Assembly (NCBI GenBank): GCA_028823955.1
Contig: JAPPFE010000031.1
Location: 1-40,725, forward strand
Origin: Candidatus Dadabacteria bacterium
Lineage (GTDB): Bacteria > Desulfobacterota_D > UBA1144 > Nemesobacterales > Nemesobacteraceae
Length of the DNA stretch: 40,725 nt
Direction: 5' to 3'
Shown one piece after another: positions 1 to 8,125 of this stretch. The notes under the pieces are model-generated. The model was not told the DNA's origin. It was given only the letters and a program-made list of their open reading frames with translations, and ran no database searches. The translations under genes and the position numbers were made by a program. Positions within the stretch are counted from its first letter, which is position 1, and each line of letters opens with the position of its first letter.

Positions 1-35
1 TGGTGTCGAGAGACACTCGGTTCTTGATGAGTAAG

Positions 36-78
36 AAAGAGGAGGGAGACCTTAACGGTTATCCTTCCTCTTTTTTTT
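36..78 (+). terminator. Rho-independent terminator of an upstream gene
   Basis: A 12-bp stem (arms 36-47 and 62-73, one G-T wobble) with a 14-base loop runs directly into eight T residues. This is a textbook intrinsic terminator for a plus-strand transcript that enters from the left. It separates that transcript from the gene starting at 133. Confidence 0.85.
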
Positions 79-132
79 GCCTGAATTATGTATCGCCCGT
101 TGCCCATAAGATAAGCGACAGGAGGCTTGATT

Positions 133-753
133 GTGAGCAGGAAAAAGAAAAGGATTGCGCCGATAACAGTACCCAACAAGTTAGTTGAAGATCCTCTTCT
201 AAACCTGTTTCTGGAACGGGAGACACTTATGCTTACCATAAACGGTGCCCTTAATACTCGCAATCGCAATTATCCAATATATTGCAACACTGATAAGAAG
301 AAGAGAGATGAATTCCGTGAGTCGCTACGTGGCCAACTCAATTTAAAGCTGGAAGAATATCTGGCAGGTGAAGTCCAAGATGACCGGCATATTGCCAATA
401 TCAAAAATTTATCATATACCCTGAGTAGACATCATCACGAAATATTATTTAAGGGCAAGTTTCGTATTGGCACCGCTCAGAAGGCGTTGAATCTTTATCT
501 CAAATACGGTTGGGCTCGTGGGATCATTCCAGAACCGCCCCACTGCCCTATTGATTCGATTGTGCTTAAGGAGATTAATAAATACCCGAGCGACGCACGG
601 TGCGAGATTTGTCGAAAGACCTGGACGGAGATAGATACCATTGAAGAGTATCTACATTTTATCGATAAGGCGAGGATAGAGGCCAACAAAAAAGGACAAA
701 CTCTCGCACGTTGGGAGTTGGGGATATGGCAAACTGCCACGTTCAAGAGTTGA
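133..753 (+). CDS. Hypothetical accessory protein, about 206 aa
   Basis: No function is recognised. The GTG start at 133 is chosen because GGAGG (121-125) lies 7 bases upstream; the TTG at 127 is only one base from that site. The protein starts with a basic patch (SRKKKR), is largely helical in character, and contains the segment GTAQKALNLYLKYGW, then PPHCPID and a C-x2-C pair (CEIC) followed by TWTEIDTIEEY near the C-terminus. From memory, the GTAQKALNLYLKY...PPHCP...W..IEEY pattern recurs in uncharacterised proteins of bacterial accessory regions. No signal peptide or membrane segment is visible. It stands alone between a terminator and the convergent DUF1015 gene, and its codons look more AT-rich than the genes to its right, consistent with acquisition. 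The call as a real gene is good; any function would be a guess. Confidence 0.7.
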   Translation: MSRKKKRIAPITVPNKLVEDPLLNLFLERETLMLTINGALNTRNRNYPIYCNTDKKKRDEFRESLRGQLNLKLEEYLAGEVQDDRHIANIKNLSYTLSRHHHEILFKGKFRIGTAQKALNLYLKYGWARGIIPEPPHCPIDSIVLKEINKYPSDARCEICRKTWTEIDTIEEYLHFIDKARIEANKKGQTLARWELGIWQTATFKS

Positions 754-846
754 AGAAGTCAGTTACCTAAACCAGAGATACTGAAATGGCAGACAGCGAT
801 GGAATGGGGTCGGAGCAATTAGCAGGAGTGAATTCCCCTTTTTTTC

Positions 847-2058
847 TTAACGCCAGAGAGGGTTGAATATTAATCCGGAGAGAATTTTCGGATAGAAGTA
901 GGTGGTCTTGTGAGGCATCTTGGTTCCGTCGAGAACCACTTTGAATATGTCCTCCGATTTTAGCTTGGGAAGAAGAAATCCGGCCTCAAATTCCCCGTTG
1001 TGCACGTTCTCGAATACTTCTTCTGGGAACTTGGAGTATCGTACACCCGCCTTGTCTTCTTCTATCAGTGCTCCGAACACTTGGCTGTGAAGAATTATCA
1101 CGGCGAGGTTCTCATAGTCTTTTTCACGCGCCGTCTTGGGAGTAAGCCTGAAGGTTCTCTCGGGGTCCTTGGTTACAACGGATATCTGGTCCGGGCCGAG
1201 ATCAAGCGAGCGCTCAAGCGCAATTCTCTCGACTTCGAAATCTTCCCGCAGATTGTCAATCAGGTTATCTCCGACTTTTCTTGCTATCCTGTGAGTGGGG
1301 TTAATTATAAGTCCCTGGCCTTCTCCGCGCGAGAGATAGGTCATTACGTAGTCCCAGGGCATCTGTCCTGAGTTTTCCCCCGTTTCTCTTCTCTTCAGGT
1401 CTCTGAAGTTTATCGAGGTTTCATAACGGTGGTGACCGTCTGCGATCAGGATGGATTTGTCCGCGAGGCGGCTTTTTACGCGTTCTATGATTTTCGGGTC
1501 GGATATCTTCCAGAGAGTATTTCTTATTCCTTCCTCAAAGATGACGTCCACAAGCGGCTCTCCGATATTTTTATCTACATCTTCCTCGACCTCTCCCGAG
1601 GCGTCGGGATAGACGCAGAAGATCTGGCTCAGGTTGGAGTTGCATGCGACTGTGAGCGCCAGCCGGTCTTCCTTGTGTTTTCTGAAAGTCTGTTCATGTG
1701 GCAGAACGATTTTCTTGTCGAAATCTTCAACCTTTAGGTTCGCTATGAACCCTTTTCTTGTGTAGCGTTGCCCTTCGAACTCGAAATCCTGGTAGTAAGG
1801 GTAAATTGAAGGCTCGTCATCCCTTATGAGCACCTTGTCGCGAAGCCACTTCGAATAGATTTCATTCGCATTTTGATAACGCTGCTTGCCTTCTCCTTCG
1901 GGCAGTTCAATTCTCACGGCGTTAAAAAGACTTTTGGCGAAGAGTTCCTCGCGTTGCTGCGGGCTTATTACGTCATAGGGAGGAGCGATGACTTTCGCGA
2001 AGTCCTCGACCGCTTCCTTGCTGTATCTTATACCTCTGAAAGGTTGTATTTCAGCCAT
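847..2058 (-). CDS. DUF1015 family protein
   Basis: Full-length DUF1015 protein (403 aa), an uncharacterised cytosolic family widespread in bacteria. Conserved landmarks are visible: the N-terminal IQPFRG and APPYDV (residues 26-30), HEQT around 121, and ADGHHRYET (about 206-214), the family's most conserved stretch, which looks like a catalytic or metal/nucleotide site. The ATG start overlaps the end of the upstream tsaC gene by 8 bases, so the two are probably cotranscribed and translationally coupled. No membrane segment or signal peptide is seen. The family assignment is confident; the biochemical role is not established and should not be inferred from the neighbour alone. Confidence 0.9.
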   Translation of the reverse strand: MAEIQPFRGIRYSKEAVEDFAKVIAPPYDVISPQQREELFAKSLFNAVRIELPEGEGKQRYQNANEIYSKWLRDKVLIRDDEPSIYPYYQDFEFEGQRYTRKGFIANLKVEDFDKKIVLPHEQTFRKHKEDRLALTVACNSNLSQIFCVYPDASGEVEEDVDKNIGEPLVDVIFEEGIRNTLWKISDPKIIERVKSRLADKSILIADGHHRYETSINFRDLKRRETGENSGQMPWDYVMTYLSRGEGQGLIINPTHRIARKVGDNLIDNLREDFEVERIALERSLDLGPDQISVVTKDPERTFRLTPKTAREKDYENLAVIILHSQVFGALIEEDKAGVRYSKFPEEVFENVHNGEFEAGFLLPKLKSEDIFKVVLDGTKMPHKTTYFYPKILSGLIFNPLWR

Positions 2059-2668
2059 GAAGAATCTTCTCTATTTCGGTTACGGAAAGATCGCCCTCTC
2101 TGATAATCTCGGGTGACGTGGTCGTCAGGTTCACTATCGCTGAACCCATTGAGGGTGGAAGGTTACCAGAATCAACGATAACATCAATCCCGCTCGGAAA
2201 ATCCCTGCGGATATCAGCAAACCGGTTTGAGTTGCCCCTGCCGCTTATGTTCGCGCTCGTAGAGGTTATGGGTTCTCCCACGCGACGAAGGATCTCTTTT
2301 GCGAAAAGGGAAGTGGAGATTCTTGCCGCGACCGAGTCTCTTCCTCCCGACACCTCTTGCGGGAAAACGGATTTCGGATGCAGTATGAGCGTTAAGGGTT
2401 TTTGGCTCCGGGAGTATCTTTCGAGCAGGTCGCCGGGAACATGGAAGTGGCGATCAAGCATCTCCTCATCACTTACGAGGACTATAAGGCCCTTGCCTCC
2501 GGATCTTTGTTTTATCCTTACTATTTTCCGGCAGGCCTCCCGATCAAACGCAAGACAGCCGATCCCGTAGAGAGTTTCGGTCGGGTATACGATCACCCCT
2601 CCGCCCGTAAGGCATTCGGATAGCTTGTCAAATACGAGCGGATCGGTTTCTTTGAAGGTTTCAGTCAA
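2051..2668 (-). CDS. tsaC: Threonylcarbamoyl-AMP synthase (YrdC/Sua5 family)
   Basis: A 205-aa single-domain YrdC protein. The family makes threonylcarbamoyl-AMP from threonine, bicarbonate and ATP, the first step of the universal t6A37 modification of ANN-decoding tRNAs. Family motifs are visible: GGVIVYPTETLYGIGC near residue 24, the basic KQRSGGKGLIVLVS segment (about 53-66), and STSANISGRGN near 138. It lacks the C-terminal Sua5 domain, as in bacterial TsaC. The start is TTG with only a weak upstream GGGGAA. It is the first gene of a two-gene minus-strand unit with the DUF1015 gene and diverges from glcD across 42 bases. Confidence 0.92.
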   Translation of the reverse strand: MTETFKETDPLVFDKLSECLTGGGVIVYPTETLYGIGCLAFDREACRKIVRIKQRSGGKGLIVLVSDEEMLDRHFHVPGDLLERYSRSQKPLTLILHPKSVFPQEVSGGRDSVAARISTSLFAKEILRRVGEPITSTSANISGRGNSNRFADIRRDFPSGIDVIVDSGNLPPSMGSAIVNLTTTSPEIIREGDLSVTEIEKILHG

Positions 2669-2692
2669 TTTTTCGCGTTCCCCGGGTTCCGA

Positions 2693-2698
2693 TATACT
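2693..2698 (+). promoter_or_regulatory. -10-like box (TATACT) close to the glcD start
   Basis: TATACT ends 12 bases before the glcD ATG. No Shine-Dalgarno sequence precedes that ATG, and the -35 region is weak. If this box is used, transcription would start only about 5 bases before the ATG, giving a nearly leaderless mRNA. Confidence 0.4.
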
Positions 2699-2710
2699 AT
2701 AAGTTTAACG

Positions 2711-4198
2711 ATGGACTCGCAAGCTGTAAAAAGAACCGACAGATGGAAATCCCGTATCGCCTCGGAACTTGTGGGAATCCTGGGCGCCGGGGCGGTTATA
2801 TCAGCCGAGGATGAGCTGATCGCTTATGAAAGCGACGGGCTTACGGGATACAGGGTAACACCTCTTTTCGTTGTTCTTCCCTCAAGTGCGGAGGAAGTCT
2901 CCCTGGTTGTGAAACTCTGCAATCGCGAGAAAATTCCTTTTGTTCCGAGAGGGGCGGGAACCGGTCTCTCTGGCGGCGCTCTTCCCAGTCGCGAGGGAAT
3001 AGTGATATCACTTTCAAGAATGAACAGGATTCTTGACGTGGATATCCCGAACCGCGTTGTCGTGGTCGAGCCCGGAGTGGTAAATATTTCCGTAACCGAT
3101 GCCGTGAGTGCCGAGGGATTTTACTACGCCCCCGATCCTTCAAGCCAGATCGTGTGCACAATAGGGGGCAATGTCGCAGAGAATTCTGGTGGAGTTCATT
3201 GTCTTAAGTATGGAGTCACGACCAACCATGTGCTCGGAGTGGAGATGGTTCTGCCCGACGGAGCAGTGGTCACGCTCGGAGGTCCTACCCCGGAGAGTCT
3301 CGGATATGATCTTCTTTCGCTTGTGGTCGGAAGCGAGGGGCTTTTGGGCATAGTGACCAAGGTCTTTTTGAGAATAATAAAAAAACCTCAGATGGTTAAA
3401 ACTCTTTTTGCTTCGTTTGAGAGAATCGAGGATGCCGGGGCGTCGGTCTCCGCGATCATTTCTTCCGGGGTTATTCCCGCGGGAATGGAAATCATGGACA
3501 ATCTCAGCATAAACGCTGTGGAAACCACGGTAGGTGCCGGATATCCCAGGGACGCGGGAGCCATTCTTCTCGTGGAGCTTGACGGACCTGGGGCAGAGGT
3601 TAGCGCACAGGTTCCTGCCGTGACCGGGATACTTCGGGAAAACGGTGCGATTGAAATAAAGCTGGCGGCGGATGAAAGCGAGAGACAGCTTTTCTGGAAG
3701 GGGCGTAAAAGCGCGTTTGCCGCCATGGGGAAAATAAGTCCCGGATACTATGTCCAGGACGGCGTAATTCCCAGGAGCAGCTTGGCCAGGGTGCTTGGAG
3801 AGATAGGGGAGCTCGGCAGACGGTACGGCCTTCGAGTTGCCAATGTCTTTCACGCGGGAGACGGAAATCTTCATCCGCTGGTGCTTTATGATCCCGAAGT
3901 TGAGGGGGAATCCGAGAAAGCCGAGGAACTTTCCGGCGAAATTCTCAGGGTATGCGTTGATGTCGGCGGCAGCATTACGGGAGAACACGGTGTGGGTTTT
4001 GATAAGAAGAGGTTTCTTCCGCTTATGTTCAGTGAACAGGAAATAGATACGATGAATCTTGTGCGGTGCGCTTTTGACGAAGAAGGGCTCTGCAATCCCG
4101 GCAAGGTGTTCCCGACTCCTAGAACGTGCGTTGAGCCCGGGATGCAAAAACGAGGTTCCGAAACTGCTCCCGCGAAGGAAATGGGGGAGCTTTTCTAG
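2711..4198 (+). CDS. glcD: Glycolate oxidase FAD-binding subunit GlcD
   Basis: 495-aa FAD-linked oxidase of the GlcD/D-lactate dehydrogenase family. It oxidises glycolate (or a related 2-hydroxy acid) to glyoxylate and passes electrons to GlcE/GlcF and the membrane quinone pool. The PCMH-type FAD domain shows PRGAGTGLSGGALP (about residues 80-93) and GSEGLLGIVTKVFLRI. The C-terminal FAD-oxidase domain ends with the signature GEHGVGFDKKRFLPLMF and CNPGKVFP. The length is typical. It is followed after 51 bases by glcE and then a DUF3891 gene and glcF, so it opens a four-gene operon. No Shine-Dalgarno site is seen. Substrate choice between glycolate and D-lactate cannot be settled from sequence alone; the presence of GlcE and GlcF favours glycolate. 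Confidence 0.9.
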   Translation: MDSQAVKRTDRWKSRIASELVGILGAGAVISAEDELIAYESDGLTGYRVTPLFVVLPSSAEEVSLVVKLCNREKIPFVPRGAGTGLSGGALPSREGIVISLSRMNRILDVDIPNRVVVVEPGVVNISVTDAVSAEGFYYAPDPSSQIVCTIGGNVAENSGGVHCLKYGVTTNHVLGVEMVLPDGAVVTLGGPTPESLGYDLLSLVVGSEGLLGIVTKVFLRIIKKPQMVKTLFASFERIEDAGASVSAIISSGVIPAGMEIMDNLSINAVETTVGAGYPRDAGAILLVELDGPGAEVSAQVPAVTGILRENGAIEIKLAADESERQLFWKGRKSAFAAMGKISPGYYVQDGVIPRSSLARVLGEIGELGRRYGLRVANVFHAGDGNLHPLVLYDPEVEGESEKAEELSGEILRVCVDVGGSITGEHGVGFDKKRFLPLMFSEQEIDTMNLVRCAFDEEGLCNPGKVFPTPRTCVEPGMQKRGSETAPAKEMGELF

Positions 4199-4249
4199 TA
4201 GAGCGGGGCCCGTGTTCAAGGTTTAACGGTCCGTTGGTTTGAAAAAAGG

Positions 4250-5560
4250 ATGTCTCACGTAACAGAATTCTGCAAGATGGTTTCAGCTTCCCATGTTCCC
4301 GTTTCCGGGGATACGGGTTCAGACGTTCCAGAATTCGGCTTCTCTCCCGAAGTAATTCTCTATCCCGAAAACATCGAGGAGATATCCCGGGTCCTCGGGT
4401 TTGCCTCGCAGAAGGGCATTCGTGTTTTTCCCTTTGCGGGGGGCACCAAGCTTTTTCTCGGCAACCCGGTCGGCGCGGTCGGCGCGGCGCTTTCACTCAA
4501 GCGTCTTGGCAGGGTTCTGTTCCACGAGCCCTCTGACATGGTTTCCACGGTCGAATGCGGGATGGAGGTAAGGGAGTTTCAGAATGCCGTTGGGCGCGAA
4601 AACCAGCTTTTTCCCGTGGATCCGCCCGGTCTTAACTCCGGAGCCACCGTGGGGGGGCTTTTGTCGACGAATCTTTGCGGTCCAATGAGCACCAGATACG
4701 GCACGTGCAGAGAGCTTATTCTGGGAGTCAGGGCCGTGAGGGCTGACGGTGAGATCATAAACTTGGGAGGGAAAGTAGTTAAAAACGTGGCGGGTTATGA
4801 TATTCCTAAGCTTATGGCGGGTTCGCTTGGCACCCTGTGTGTATTGGTGGAAGCGACTTTCAGGTTATACCCCCGCCAGCCCTTCTCAAGAACCCTAGTT
4901 CTGGGTTTTGACAGCCATGTTTCCTGTTCCCGGGCAGCCAGAGCGATACTTGCTGCGGATGTTGTTCCCACATGCTTTGAAATACTTGACGAGAGACTCT
5001 CTTTGGAATTTGCGGCGGCACCGGGGGCCAAAAGAAGTGTTCTGCTTAAATTCGACAGCTTCGAAGAGGCAGTGATCGAGCAGATAAAACAGGTGAGAGA
5101 GATAACCTCTGGTGACTCTGTCTCCTTCATCGAGATGGGCGATCAGGATTCACGGGAGTTATGGGATTCGGCAAGGGAATTCCCGCTTCCATCCGGGGCA
5201 AGTTTTTCCTCGAAGCTCACCCTCCCCGTAACTGCCTCAATCGAGATTTTCTCCGATATCGAGAGCAATCCGGCACTCTCGGGGGTCACAGTGCGTTGCC
5301 TTTCGAGACCCGCCAGAGGGGTTGCGCTTATTTCGGTAAGCGGTGGGGGTGAAGAGGCGGTCAGAGCGGCACATTCTCTTGAGAATCTTGCCGATTCGCT
5401 TGGGGGCCGTATCATGTTCTCGGGGGTCCGCGACGAACTCAGGGAGAGGATAAAAGCGTGGGGAGATTTCGGAGAGGCGCTTTTTCTTATGAAGAACATA
5501 AAACGGCGTTTTGATCCGGGAAACATTCTGCCCGGCGAAAAAATATTCGATGCAGACTGA
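4250..5560 (+). CDS. glcE: Glycolate oxidase FAD-binding subunit GlcE
   Basis: 436-aa second FAD-binding subunit of glycolate oxidase. It shares the PCMH FAD fold with GlcD but is shorter in the C-terminal part, as is usual for GlcE. Visible motifs are FAGGTKLFLGNP (about residue 62), DPPGLNSGATVGGLLSTNLCGP, VVKNVAGYDIPKLMAGSLGTL, and the C-terminal RRFDPGNILPGE. In the family this subunit is needed for activity together with GlcD and the iron-sulfur subunit GlcF. It lies 51 bases after glcD and 11 bases before the DUF3891 gene, in one operon. The start ATG follows a purine-rich AAAAAAGG with very short spacing, so initiation may rely partly on coupling. Confidence 0.9.
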   Translation: MSHVTEFCKMVSASHVPVSGDTGSDVPEFGFSPEVILYPENIEEISRVLGFASQKGIRVFPFAGGTKLFLGNPVGAVGAALSLKRLGRVLFHEPSDMVSTVECGMEVREFQNAVGRENQLFPVDPPGLNSGATVGGLLSTNLCGPMSTRYGTCRELILGVRAVRADGEIINLGGKVVKNVAGYDIPKLMAGSLGTLCVLVEATFRLYPRQPFSRTLVLGFDSHVSCSRAARAILAADVVPTCFEILDERLSLEFAAAPGAKRSVLLKFDSFEEAVIEQIKQVREITSGDSVSFIEMGDQDSRELWDSAREFPLPSGASFSSKLTLPVTASIEIFSDIESNPALSGVTVRCLSRPARGVALISVSGGGEEAVRAAHSLENLADSLGGRIMFSGVRDELRERIKAWGDFGEALFLMKNIKRRFDPGNILPGEKIFDAD

Positions 5561-5571
5561 GGATACGGATT

Positions 5572-6366
5572 ATGATAAGAAGGGAATCCGATGAGGGGTG
5601 GACGCTCATAACGCAGCCAAGCCACGCTTTTCTTTCTTCAAGAATAATGGATTTCTGGGGCAATGAGGATTTCGAGACTATCGTTCCCAGAGACGAAGTG
5701 ATGCTTGCGATAAGGGAACATGACTGCGGGTGGGAGGAAACGGATTCCGTGGCTGATCTTAACCCGAAAAACGGCTATCCGAGAAGTTTCATGGAAATGC
5801 GGCCCGAGAGCCAGCTTGAGATATGGTCTGAGTGTTTCGAAAAACATGCCGGCGAGTATCCATACGCCTGCGCGCTCATAGCGCTTCACTTCTCCGAACT
5901 TAACGAAAGGACCATATCCAGAAACCCAAACAACAAGGCGGCCGTTTCGCTTAGAGAGAAAATCAGGGAATTTCTGCGGCTAAGCCTTGAGATCAGGATC
6001 GGGGATGAGAGCCTGAACGGATACCTGCCTGCCGATATCCAGACCAATCTCAGGTTTCTTCAGGTGGGTGACATAATATCGCTTGGCCTCTGCCACGGAT
6101 CAAGATCAGTCACTATTCCGGACGTTCCGATTAATTACCTCGGAGACACGGTGGAAATAGCGCTGTCATCAGAGGACGGGCTTAACTATACGATCTGCCC
6201 AAATCCTTTTTCTCAAGACTCTCTTCACTTTGATATATCCGGCAGAAAACTTGGGAAAAAATCGTTTGGCGCCCAAGAGGAACTCAAAGAGGCTTTCCAT
6301 AGCGCGGGTCTCGAGACTTTCGGTTTTTCGATTTCTTCGGGAGCGGAGGGACGCAATGTCGCTTGA
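5572..6366 (+). CDS. DUF3891 family protein inside the glycolate oxidase operon
   Basis: 264-aa protein of the DUF3891 family, function unknown. The conserved N-terminal pattern is present: QPSHAFLSSRIMDFWG (His18), AIREHDCGW (His50-Asp51) and ALIALHFSEL (His106). The spaced H...HD...H arrangement resembles HD-type metal-dependent hydrolases, but this is an inference. The C-terminal third is rich in beta-like segments. It is wedged between glcE (11 bases upstream) and glcF, whose start it overlaps by 11 bases, so it is cotranscribed and probably coupled with the oxidase. That location suggests a role tied to glycolate or phosphoglycolate handling, but nothing in the sequence proves it. No signal peptide or membrane segment. 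Confidence 0.85.
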   Translation: MIRRESDEGWTLITQPSHAFLSSRIMDFWGNEDFETIVPRDEVMLAIREHDCGWEETDSVADLNPKNGYPRSFMEMRPESQLEIWSECFEKHAGEYPYACALIALHFSELNERTISRNPNNKAAVSLREKIREFLRLSLEIRIGDESLNGYLPADIQTNLRFLQVGDIISLGLCHGSRSVTIPDVPINYLGDTVEIALSSEDGLNYTICPNPFSQDSLHFDISGRKLGKKSFGAQEELKEAFHSAGLETFGFSISSGAEGRNVA

Positions 6367-7651
6367 GACTGCTTTTGACCATACGGACCGCCCGAGCAAG
6401 AAGATAATACAGGACTGCGTTCACTGCGGGTTCTGTCTTTCATCTTGTCCCACCTATCTTGAGACCGGGAACGAACTCGATTCTCCCAGGGGAAGAATAC
6501 ATCTGATAAAGGCCGCAGAGGAGGGAAGAATTCCGATGGGCGAGTCACTTGTAAAGCACCTTGATCTGTGTCTGGGATGTCTCGCCTGTGAGACTGCGTG
6601 TCCCTCTGGAGTCAAGTATGGAAGTCTGATAGAGATGTCGAGGGGACAGATTGAAAGGAGGTTCAAGAGGGGCCTGGGGGAGAAAATTCTCAAGGCTTTT
6701 ATCTTCAAAATCTTTCCCTATCCCCAAAGGTTGAAGGTTCTTCTGCCGTTTGTCTACCTGGTAAAAACCCTTGGCCTGAAGAGGGTTTTCCCGCCGTGGC
6801 TTCTTGACAGAATAAGTCTCTCGGCTTCTTCCATGTTTCATATGCTGCCCGAGGTCAACTCCGCTTTCGGGGAAACTCTTTCGGCCTTTTACCCGGCAAT
6901 TGGAGAGAGAAAAAAGAAAGTTGCCCTTCTGAGCGGGTGCGTTCAGGGGGTTTTCTTCCCGGAAATAAACAGGGCAACGATCGAAGTGCTTCGCGCAAGT
7001 GGCTGCGAAGTTTTTGTTCCCAAGAATCAGGGATGTTGCGGGGCCCTTTCTGTTCATTCGGGAAGGCTTGAGGAAGGAAGGGAGTTCGCAAGAAAACTGG
7101 TGGCGCTTTTCGCCACCTTAAATGTAGATGCCGTAGTCGTTAATTCTGCCGGATGCGGTTCCACTATGAAGGAATACGCCGAGATCCTGCATGGGGATCC
7201 GGTCTACTCCGAAGCCGCAGCGCAGCTCTCAGCGAAAACCGTGGATGTCATGGAATTTCTTTCAGATGTGGAAATAGGGGCGTCGCTGCGCCCTCTTGAT
7301 ATAAAGATTACTTATCAGGACGCATGCCATATTGTTCACGGACAGGGGATACGGTCTGCTCCAAGAGAACTTCTGAGAAGCATCCCAGGACTGGAACTCG
7401 TCGAAATGCAACGGTCGGATCACTGCTGCGGAAGCGCCGGGATATATAATATCGTGCAACCGGAGATGTCCGCCAAACTTCTCTCAGGGAAAATAAACGA
7501 GATAGAAAAAACCGGTGCGGATTACCTGGCCGTCGGGAATCCCGGGTGCATGATACAGATCCGCAAGGGACTGCTCGGTTTAGATTCCAAGACCAAGATT
7601 GTGCATCCAGTAGAAATTCTCAACTGGTCGCTGAGAGGCAGTATCAACTAG
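6356..7651 (+). CDS. glcF: Glycolate oxidase iron-sulfur subunit GlcF
   Basis: 431-aa iron-sulfur subunit. Start chosen at the ATG preceded by GGAGGG with 5-base spacing; upstream in-frame codons lie within the DUF3891 gene. Two 4Fe-4S ferredoxin motifs sit at the N-terminus (CVHCGFCLSSCP and CLGCLACETACP), followed by a hydrophobic, amphipathic stretch and two CCG (cysteine-rich) domains marked by NQGCCGALSVHSG and SDHCCGSAGIYN. In the family, GlcF carries electrons from the flavin subunits GlcD/GlcE to the respiratory quinones. The first 11 bases overlap the DUF3891 gene, and it closes the operon. The gene converges on hupB-like HU with a short inverted repeat between the two. Confidence 0.93.
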   Translation: MSLETAFDHTDRPSKKIIQDCVHCGFCLSSCPTYLETGNELDSPRGRIHLIKAAEEGRIPMGESLVKHLDLCLGCLACETACPSGVKYGSLIEMSRGQIERRFKRGLGEKILKAFIFKIFPYPQRLKVLLPFVYLVKTLGLKRVFPPWLLDRISLSASSMFHMLPEVNSAFGETLSAFYPAIGERKKKVALLSGCVQGVFFPEINRATIEVLRASGCEVFVPKNQGCCGALSVHSGRLEEGREFARKLVALFATLNVDAVVVNSAGCGSTMKEYAEILHGDPVYSEAAAQLSAKTVDVMEFLSDVEIGASLRPLDIKITYQDACHIVHGQGIRSAPRELLRSIPGLELVEMQRSDHCCGSAGIYNIVQPEMSAKLLSGKINEIEKTGADYLAVGNPGCMIQIRKGLLGLDSKTKIVHPVEILNWSLRGSIN

Positions 7652-7679
7652 GTAAAGCGTGGAGACAGTTTTAACCTAG
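7648..7679. repeat. Inverted repeat between convergent glcF and HU genes
   Basis: CTAGGT (7648-7653) and ACCTAG (7674-7679) flank an A-rich/T-rich inner pair (AAA...TTTTA), giving an imperfect stem that covers both stop codons. It could act as a bidirectional transcription end, but there is no real T tract, so this is tentative. Confidence 0.35.
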
Positions 7680-7961
7680 CACGGAATCCTTGCAGGCTTT
7701 CGCCACGCGGAACTTCAGGACCTTTCTTGCAGGTATGCTGATTACTTCACCGGTGGCGGGGTTTCTCCCCATTCTGGCACTACGATTGCTGATAACCAGT
7801 TTGCCGATTCCAGGAATCGTGAATTCTCCTTTTTCCTTTACCTCTTCACATGCAATTGACGCCATAGCATCAATAACGGTTTTGGCTGTCGCCTTGGTTA
7901 TTCCCGCCTTCTCTGCCAAGCTGTTTGAAAGCTGGGATTTTGTTAAAGGTTTTCCGTTCAC
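7671..7961 (-). CDS. HU-family DNA-binding protein
   Basis: 96-aa HU/IHF-family nucleoid protein. It binds and bends DNA as a dimer. The family profile is clear: helical N-terminus (LTKSQLSNSLAEKAGI), the turn GEFTIPGIGKLVI, then the beta-arm RSARMGRNPATGEVISIPARKVLKFRVAK with the conserved GRNPxTG and proline at the arm tip. The GTG start is preferred: AGGAGG sits 6 bases upstream, whereas the in-frame ATG two codons earlier directly abuts that site with no spacing. It is monocistronic and convergent with glcF, with a good promoter at 7989-8017. Whether it is HU or IHF subunit cannot be decided, but the sequence fits HU better. Confidence 0.93.
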   Translation of the reverse strand: MNGKPLTKSQLSNSLAEKAGITKATAKTVIDAMASIACEEVKEKGEFTIPGIGKLVISNRSARMGRNPATGEVISIPARKVLKFRVAKACKDSVLG

Positions 7962-7988
7962 TAACATCCTCCTTAAAATCTCTTAATA

Positions 7989-8017
7989 ATTATCGGGGTA
8001 TTCTGGCCAAAAGTCAA
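7989..8017 (-). promoter_or_regulatory. Sigma-70-type promoter of the HU gene
   Basis: On the minus strand TTGACT (8017-8012), a 17-base spacer and GATAAT (7994-7989) form a canonical promoter about 28 bases upstream of the HU start. The tandem CCGG repeats at 8027-8080 lie immediately upstream of the -35 box. Confidence 0.65.
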
Positions 8018-8026
8018 TCTGTTTTA

Positions 8027-8080
8027 CCGGTTATTCCTAATTTTGCCGGTTGTTGCTAAATCGCCGGATTCTCAATATTG
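8027..8080. repeat. Three tandem imperfect 17-19-bp repeats beginning CCGG
   Basis: Units start at 8027, 8046 and 8064. The first two share CCGGTTnTTnCTAAnT; the third (CCGGATT...) is more diverged. They sit in the divergent gap between HU and the RND adaptor gene, just upstream of the HU -35 box, a suitable position for a regulator binding array. Confidence 0.5.
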
Positions 8081-8125
8081 TTATGAATGTCTTTTTTTAT
8101 TGAAGCTTTTGTGGGTGGAGAATAG

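Noticed and set aside
754-846. Terminator between the left-edge gene and DUF1015 (GGGG...CCCCTTTTTTT).
   Set aside because: The T run is present but the stem is only 4 bp with a very large loop; not supportable.
3140-4219. Long minus-strand frame opposite glcD.
   Set aside because: It is a shadow of the coding strand: no family motifs, no ribosome site, and glcD is complete and conserved across it.
8027-8080. CRISPR array.
   Set aside because: Only three diverged units of 17-19 bases with no spacers between them and no cas genes.
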